Shown here: positions 50,864-59,800 of the stretch, one piece after another
Layout: every line of letters begins with the position of its first letter
Position numbering within the stretch: the stretch's first letter is position 1
Assembly: GCA_022457155.1 (NCBI GenBank)
Contig: JAJGOT010000216.1
Coordinates: 156,001-220,000 of the forward strand
Length of the DNA: 64,000 nt
Reading direction: 5' to 3'
Origin: Cladopsammia gracilis
Taxonomy: Eukaryota > Cnidaria > Anthozoa > Scleractinia > Dendrophylliidae
Notes under the pieces: generated by a model
The model's input: the letters and a program-made list of their open reading frames with translations, nothing else
The model's database searches: none
Told to the model about the DNA's origin: nothing
Position numbers and translations under genes: made by a program

Positions 50864-53800
50864 CGCCTTTGTTTTGGCAATGCCCTGGTGCCCTTGGTGA
50901 GCAAGTTCTGTAGCTCTATCTTGTATCGTTGCAGGTAAAACTACTCTTGTTCCTCTCAGGATAAGTCCTGAGGCTGTAACAGTGAGTTCCATTTAGGGAG
51001 GCAGCGTGGTCGAGTGGTTAGGGCGTCGGACTTGTAATCCGGAGGTCCCGGGTTCAAGTCCCGCTCTGACCACTTGCTGGAGTTGTTTCACGGTAGACCC
51101 GAGTTCAACTCCTCAACCACGCTTGTAAAATAGCCAACTGGTTTGCCTCCTGCTAGTTGGGATTTTTAAAATGTTATTTTCTATTTGAATATTTGTTTCT
51201 TTACTTATTGTCCCCAATTAGTGCTCGCGTGCTAAATACCTTGACACTTAAATAAAGTGATTATTATTATTATTATTATGATTATCTTCGAATATGCTCT
51301 TAGCTCAACAATGTCAGCATCCTTTGGCACCAAGTCCGGAGTCTTGAGAGATGATCATTTTCTGCAGTGGATTAAGCTCTTCAAACTTTTGAGTGTGGAA
51401 TCCTGGTTGGTCGCCTCTTGGACTTCTTGTAGCGTCATCGCTTTTGGGATTGCATTTTCAGCCGCAAAATTCATGTACTCTTCTGCAGCGCTGCGCATGT
51501 GTGGTATGCCTGAGACAGGATGTCTGGAGAGGTAGTTAGCAGGATTGCCCTCACCAGATCTGTATGTAACTGTGAAGTCATACTGCTGAAGTCTTAATTG
51601 CCATCTCTTGCTGGAGGTCTTGACTTGGGATTCCGGAAGATCATTTCTAGTGGCTTATGGTCTGTTTTCAGGTTGAAAGTGTTGCCACAGAGATAAAGTC
51701 GAAATTTCTCACATTCCAAACTATTGTTTGGCTATAATGTTGGCTATAATGTTGGCTATAATGTTGTTCCACTTTTGATAGGGCTTGGCTCGCATAAGAG
51801 ACTATGCTGACCTCCTCTTCACCTTTGGGGCCAGTAGATGTTTGCACGAGTACAGCGCCAAGACCCACAGGACTTACGTCGACTGTTAATTAGGTGGGCT
51901 TGCTTGGGTCATAGTATGCCATCACAGTTTCACTTGTGAGCCTTGTTTTTACCTCATTTAGTGCATTTTGGCATTCCGAAGTCCAACTGAAGGGTGTGTC
52001 TTGGCGTGTAAGCTTTCGTAGAGGTTGTGACTGTTGCATAGTCATTGATGAAACGCGAGACATAGTTGGTGAAACCAGGTAAGCTTCTCACTTCGGCGGC
52101 ATTCTGAGGGGGAGCCATGTCTTGTACTTCTTTGACCTTGCCAGGATCGGCAGAAATGCTAGCTGCTGAGAAGGTGTAACCGTACAAGTCTAAGTGCGAC
52201 TTGTCAAAGACAAACTTGTCAGGATTGAGGGTTATGCCCTTCTCCCGAAGGCGTTGAAATGTGGCTTGAAGTGCTCGGTCATGTTCAGTTTTTGTCTTGC
52301 TGAACACTAGGATATCATCACTAATGTTCTTTGCTCCCTGAATTCCTTGTAGCACTTTTTGGATTTCGTTCTGAAACACCGCTGGGGCGAAGGACAAGCC
52401 AAAGATGACTCTTGTGTACTGTCGCAAACCCTTGTGGGTAGAGAATGTAGTGATGTATCGACTTTCTGGTGCTAGAGGAATTTGAGGGTACCCTTGACGG
52501 AGATCAAGCTTGCTAAAGTGGCAGGCATCATTCAGGTCACACAGCATCTCGTCGACTGTAGGTGTAGAATGTCGTTCTCTTTTAACGGCTTGATTTGGTA
52601 AGTGCATGTCAATACAACATCGTACTTCGTCTGGATTCTTTGGCTTGGGAAAACAAACCATAGGCGAGACCCACAGGGTTGGGCCAGTTGGTGTGTCGAT
52701 AATTCCTGCTTTTTCCAGAGCATCGAGTTCGCATTCGACTTTACAGCGAATATGAAATAGGATGCGACCGTGCAGCTGCACAGTGGGCTCAACCTCTGGA
52801 TCAATGTGAATTTGTACACCTTCTGATTTCAGCTTTCCGATCCCTTGGAATATGTCTGCATAATCTTCCACCAGTTTGGTGATAAAATTAATGTTGGCTG
52901 TGTCGCTGCATGCTCTGGTAAAATGGAGTTAACTGCAACAATACATTGATTTTCAGAAGTCCCAGAGCTGTAGCTGTTGTGCAGTTGAGCAAGGAACTGT
53001 GGTTGCCATCAATGACATAGAAAGTTGCGGTAGACAACATATCACAGACCTCAACTGTTGTATTGACCAAGCCCAAAACAGGAAGCGATGCTTTGTTACC
53101 ATAAGCATAAAGCTGAATTGGAGGGTGATGTTGTTCTGTCGTAGCATTATCTGGTTGTAATGGTCTTTGTTGAGAACATTCACAGATGCACCAGTGTCAA
53201 TCAGAACAGGAACATGTATATTGCCAATTTTAACTGTGAGTTCAGGTTTGTTGCAAGTGGTTTGTCTAACGCCGTTCAAATGCTGTTCTGGTTCCTCGTG
53301 ACAGCACAGAGGTACTCTCTCTCTATATACAGCTATTTCAATAAACATTGTCGGATGAAAGCTTAAAGCCAAGACCACAAGGTGGAATGGGTTAGGGTTA
53401 AAAGCCATTGAATAAAAATCCCATACTACCTTGTGGTCTTGGCTTTTTGCCTTTTTCATCCACCAACGTTAATTGAAATAGCTGTATATAGAGGTACTGT
53501 TCGTATGAAGATGAGCACAAGGCATTAACACGGGAAGAGTTCTTGTCTTCTCCGGTCCCGCTCAAGGTTTGGAAGATGTCGTGAGCTGCTGCACCCGCAT
53601 AGTGGAGAAGCATAGCTCGTTTCTGTGTAGGAGTTTCCACTTTGAAAACGACTGTGAATTTGAAATCATTGAATCCATTGCTTCCATCTCGTGGATGAAA
53701 GATTGTGGGTGAAACGGCGGTAATGGAGGCAATCCGTAGTATTCAGCCATAGTGAACACTTCTTTTTATCCTCATCACCAGTTGTTGTGTCCTCAAAAAG

Positions 53801-56800
53801 GTTTTATTCGCAGAACGATAGCAAAACACAACCAAAACATTACACTCCTTCACTCACTCCTACATGAAACCATGAGGAGCTCCTCCCCTAGAGGGTATAA
53901 CAATATTTTTTTGTAATTGTTTCTATTCCTTTCTTAGTAGTGTGTTCTCTTTTTTCTTAAAAAAAAAATGTAATTTTGTTATAGAGCATTAATTAGTTTA
54001 CCTATATCTTGCCCTTCTCCATTTTGTTTTTTTCTATCCTGATAACTTCAGAAAACGTTTGTAACAATAAATGGAGTAAATAAATAAATAAAAAAAAAAA
54101 TTGAATAACAGTCCATAATCCTAACAAGGGTAGGGTAGGTAATAGCGGAGCTCTTGCCTGGCCGAAGGCCAGGCTGTGCAGTCCCATACTCATAGAACCA
54201 GAGAACCATAGAACCCATGGCCGTCATTTTTCATGGTCATGGCTAGCGGAATGTTTCGCGGGCGCGTTGTCACACCGCCGCCGGTGCCGCCGTCGCTTAG
54301 GGCTAACTCGCGGGCGCGTAGACCATCTCAAAACATGCGCGTATGACATCACACCAGGATCTTTGCAATTTTCACGCACCTGGAAAAACACTGCTGTGTT
54401 TTAGCGGAGAAAACCGTTTAAATTAAAGTCGTTATTCTCCTGAATTTTTTCGCGGTTTGCTACTCAAGACAGGGATACTAATTATGGGATACTCAGAAGC
54501 TGCTATAGTGGAAATAGAAGAGCTTTCAGAGATAAAATCTTGCTTCGAGGATGGGAGCAATGCGGGAAGATGTTTGTCACTTCGGGTTTCAGAACTGAAG
54601 AAGCGGAGATTTAAACAATTTCCAAGCAGTGGATGGACTTAAAGGTAAAACAAAATACATTTTTCGATGGGAATTTATGTTGATATCAATCTGTGATTGA
54701 CTTTTTTGTGTTCTCGCTAGTTTTCAGGAGAATTGTTTACAACACTCGCTCAATTAAATTCAGTTGTTTTGATTTCTTTCATCGGAGACATCTCGGCCTC
54801 TGAATGGTTCGCGTTTTGCTTTTAAACACAAACTTATGGAGATTTGAATAAAATTTTTCGAAAGAAGATTGTGTTGTCCATTTTTATGTGTTTGTTCATT
54901 CATTACATAGGTTGAAAAGCGATTTTATGTAAACAAAACAAAACAAGACTTGGATACTTCACACGCGTGGTCTTATGCAAATATGTTTGTGTATTTTTTG
55001 CAATTTTGATTTCCAAATCAGTTTCTCTGACAATTTTTATAAGCAGCAGGTGTATTTTATTTGGAAATTAGTCGTACTCATTATTCTAGACGGAGAAAAA
55101 GTTGTTTTTGTGAACTTTTGTACGGTCTAAATGTACTGTGCAAACGGTCGCGTAAGTCTGTTTTTGAGAATTTCTAAAATTAAAAGATAGGCCCGGTCGT
55201 CAATTTTATTCTTGTGCTTCCGACCTTTCACCTCAGTTAAGTTTATCATCGGCTTTCTGTTCAAAGAGCGACGCTGTTAGGCTCAGGCTATCTATATATA
55301 TTATCACTACATCCGCCACAGGTCGATTATAAAGCTGTGAGTTTCAGCTAAAAGAGTGAACAAGTAAATTTAATGTTTGCCTTCAATTCCAGCAAGGTCA
55401 AAGAACAAATATCCATTATATGCTGTATGGATCTGAAAGTTGTGCCAAATTTTAACACACATAGATCCCCTTGGACAAAAAATTAACATGATTGCATGAA
55501 AATTCACTGCAAACTATCTGCAGAATGTATTCTAAAATCCTGGTATGCTACACCTCAATACAAGAGTACCCTGGTCAAAGATGTCCACTTAACGTTTATT
55601 AGAAACAGTTTTGTGCCACTTGTATTTTAAGTTGCCATTGATAATTAAGTGATAATTCACCTGTTAAAGTGAACCACCATTCTAATGACTGCTGGGTTTC
55701 CTGTCACTATGTCCTGCATCTGGTCAACTCTTGAGCTAATTAACAAACAACAATAAGATTAGATTTCACCTTGTGAAAAGTAACTGCTCAATACATGTAC
55801 AATCATGCAGCTTTATTTGAACGGTCAAACTTGATTAAGGGTTTAATCCACAGACTCAAGGGAATAGGATAACAACGGTCCAAAAGAGATGCCTGGCCCT
55901 TGTAAAGTTAAAACTCTCTGTCAAGTGGCATATGTGACCAGTGTAATTCTAAACAGCACCGTTGTTGACAATGACTGGCATTTTGACAACCTGTGTGGAA
56001 GTCATCTTCAGAGTCACATGAATAATATTTATTATTGTAAACCAGGCGGTGTGCGTCACGACTTGCAATGCCCGGTGGGTTAATTTGTGGAGCGGCTCAT
56101 TTTACCTTCGTCTCGACGGAGTGAGCATCTCCTACGTTTGCGTTATTTAGCCTGAATTTAAATCCAGCGCCTTTTCTTTGGTAAAGTAATCAAATATACA
56201 AGTTTACAAACGCAAAACTACTTCGTAAAGGCCGGTTTTTCTTTTTCTCTGATACACTATTCTGATTTGAATCGAAACATACAATCCGTTAATAAACAAG
56301 ACAACTGGAAAGATCAAATTTATGCACGGGTCAACGCCACGAGACCTAAATCACGAAAGACCGCTCCACGTATTATACAGAACAAGCACTGCAAACGCCG
56401 ACAAAAGAAGTCACTTTGAACATCAAAACCTATGAAGGTTTGAATATTTTCTTCCTTCAACTATAATTGAGGGAAAATAGGCCGAAAAAAGACCAAACAA
56501 GAAGATGATAAAGGACACGCGTGACCGCCGCGTGGGCGCAGAAAATTATTGTTACGCACCAGGAGACCTAGGCGAGTTGGTGAACTTATCAATTTTGAAT
56601 GGCTTCAACCAAGAAAACTAAAAGGGGTAGACCCGGGTAGACCCCGAAATTCTCAAAGAAGAAAGGCTAAATTATCTGTATGTCCCAAATTATTTACGAA
56701 AAACAATTGTGTAAAGGAATGAGAAGTCTAAGAAAAGGTGTGAAAGTTCAGTTTACGATAATGTGGCAATTCAGCCGAGTAGGTTTACTTTGAGGTCAGC

Positions 56801-59800
56801 TAAGGCAGTCATTGTGCTCGAATGTAAGATTTAATTGTAGCCATAACGAAGAAGGGATATTTCTCTTTAATTCTGCCTGAAAACATTTTCAATTAACATC
56901 GCTGAAATCCTTGAAAAGGAACAATTTTTTCAACTCCACGCGCTGAAATAGCTTCTTGTTTGCCGCGAGGACTATTGTCTAAACAACGGCTTGCTATTGG
57001 TCAAATCTCGTGACGCACACCGCCTGATTGTAAACCACGAGTTGATGACACAAGGTCTGGATGTTCCTATTATCACTGGCTGAATGATGTTATTGGCTGT
57101 TGAGACTCTGTCAGTGATACATTGTAGGTCTGTTGACCTACATGTACCAGTATGTATTATTAACTTTAGTGTAATTTATGTCAGTCTGTTGTTAGTCAAA
57201 TTTGTCAGTGAGTTTGGTTTGTTTGTTTGTCTGTTTTATTGATGTTGTAGATAAGACAGTGGTTTGTAAGCCACAGGTAGCTGTTGGCATCAGTAGACAG
57301 CTAGGTCCACTAAGCAGGGCTTTTCACTAACTTTTTAAGTAAGTGAGGAAGTGAAGAAGGTAGGTGTAAAAACTACTGGTTTCTGGAGTTTTCAACATTT
57401 TCTTTTTCTATCAAAATAGATAATACCTGGGTAAAATCCCCAAGCCCTGGCCCTTTATAATAGTTGATAGCCCTGGACTAAGTGTTGTCTAAACAAGAAC
57501 AGAGACACTGTAGAGCTTGAGCCACTGACCTGCAGGGCTGGGTTGCTCAAAGTAGGATTACATTAACCCAGGATTAGTGCAAACTTTTAATCCAAATCTA
57601 CACATTTTTACAAAGCAGATTCCTGTAAATTACTTTTGGCCTACAATCAGACTTTGACTGCTTTCAAATTTTACTAAATAAATTAAAATTAACATTATCA
57701 ATGAATTTTAACACCCTCTTCCTTATGCTGGACAAAACTTCATAAATTATAAGAAGAGAAGTAGAGGTAATAAGTACATGTAATATCAACATCATACTTA
57801 CATGATTTCTTCTTTGAGAGCAGTATCAAATAATTTCACAAGCAGATACTCTTCACGTGGATTTGAAGCATAGTTGTACAATGTCAGAATAACAGACTCC
57901 ATAAACTTGGTAAATTTACTTTGTGGCATTGCAAAAATGAGTTTAGCCAGATAAACTGGATTTGTCTGAAGCAGGTAGAACAGATTTTGATAAGCCTCAA
58001 GTTTTTCATGGCTTTCTTTACTCAATGACTTGATTCCTTTAGTTCTCTGCAAAGCGGTGCTCATGTCTTGTTTCTCACGTTTTAAGTTCTTTCCATGATG
58101 TATAACATCCTAAAAACAAAAAAAAAAATATATATATATATATATAAAGGAAGAGTTGAATGTGAAGCTTGGTCACATAGGTGGAAAGAGTCACTGTGTA
58201 GTAAAGTGACATCTCTATTAGGGGTAGAGGATAGTTAAATCCAAGACTAGTCCACTGGTCAGCTAGCATAAGATTACTTATTAGCCTGGTTAGTTACTTA
58301 TAAACTAATGATTAATTTTGTAAACCATTCTTACCTGGTTTGAAAAACATAATTTAATTTTATGCACTTCATCAGTGTGTCACTATTAGATTCTCACTTC
58401 ATGATTCATTTTAGCTTTCAATAATATTAGCCCTGGTCAACTCTTGAGCGAATTAACAAACAACGTACAGTAGGATTAGCATTTCACCTTGTGAAGCATG
58501 ATAAACAGTATCAAAGGGAAGTAATACATGTACAATTATGTAGTTTTATTTGAATGGTCAAATGTGATTAAGGGTTTAATCCACAGACTCAAGGGAATAG
58601 GATAACAACGGTCCTAAATAGATGCCCGACCCTAATAAAGTTTGAAAAACATAATTAATTGGTTTCAGTTTGTTCCAGGGTGCAGTTAATAAACAAACAT
58701 GACTAAGCAAGCCAAGTATTAAGTATTTACCGGTAAATCAAATTTAGTTGAAATTACAAATGACTGAGAAATCATTGATAATACCTGTAAAGTGATTCTG
58801 TTACGAACAAGAAGTCCTATCTTGATGTCCATGAGACTCAAGTCATTCTCTAACTGCTGATTTGATCTGATCTCTGTCACAACTTGTGCTCTTAACTTCT
58901 GAAGGTCTGCAGAGTTATTACTAAACACAGTCAATAGGAATTACCTATCAAAAGTTATCTACTGTTGTTATAATGTAAATTTAATCATTTGTTTCAGATA
59001 TTTTTCCTGTAATACTGTATGCCAAATCGAGAATTCCAGAGTACAGTTCCAACAACTATGATTACAATTGAACAATTGAATCCAACACTGTAATAATTAT
59101 AAAGACAGTATAATGCTCTTCTAACTTGATAGCCCAAAGTTCATGCTAGCATTAGAGAGCAATCCAGCCCTTGGATGGAACCCTTACGGCATTTATTTTA
59201 GTAATTACCTAGTTCTTCATCAAAATCAGCATCACTATGTTCCAAAAGATGAAGGAATTTTCTTACAGTCTTGCATGGTGGATCTTGCATAGAAACTTTG
59301 TAAAGTAATAAACAAAAACATAAATAACTAAACTGAAACTTGACACAATACAAATGTAATTAAAAGTTTTGAGTGTACAGTCAACTCAAGACAGACACCT
59401 TTATAAGATGGACATAGTACACCTGGTGTTGGTCCCTGCTGTTTTTCAGTCATTTTAATGTAACTAAACTCTCTATAAAACGGACACCTCATTAACCCTA
59501 TTTTGCCTGGGCTTTTTTTTAGTTCCTGAGCCTGGTAACTCGTAACTTCAAGAATATGAAGGTTATGACAACAAAACCTTGAGGGTACACAGTACGTCCA
59601 AAACTAAACTGTCTCCTCCGCACAATGGAACGATGATGTCATATGATGCAGTTATTAGGTAATTAGTTTTGGATCCGCCATCTTGGATTTCTTAAATTTT
59701 TCAAAACCTCTTAAAAACCGTTTAAATTGACTCTAAATTAATCAAAACCAATAAACAAACACTACATGTAAATGACGTAAAAGTTATACCAATAAACATT

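Larger units (their letters stand above)
49468..54143 (-). mobile_element. Degenerate Ty3/Gypsy LTR retrotransposon
   Basis: A minus-strand element with the order LTR (53,783-54,143), gag remnant, protease, reverse transcriptase, RNase H, integrase, polypurine tract, LTR (49,468-49,583). Protease-RT-RNase H-integrase order is the Ty3/Gypsy arrangement. Frames are broken by many indels. It carries three later insertions: a SINE, an (AT)n tract and a LINE tail. It fills much of the 7.1 kb IQGAP intron, in IQGAP sense orientation. Confidence 0.88.

Noticed and set aside
50659..50992. Tyr-Ile repeat proteins on both strands
   Set aside because: Translation of the (AT)n microsatellite within the integrase remnant.
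51000..51073. Functional tRNA gene with a TGT-like anticodon
   Set aside because: Its cloverleaf-like head is followed directly by a SINE body and (ATT)n tail, and it lies inside a transposon. It is a SINE head.
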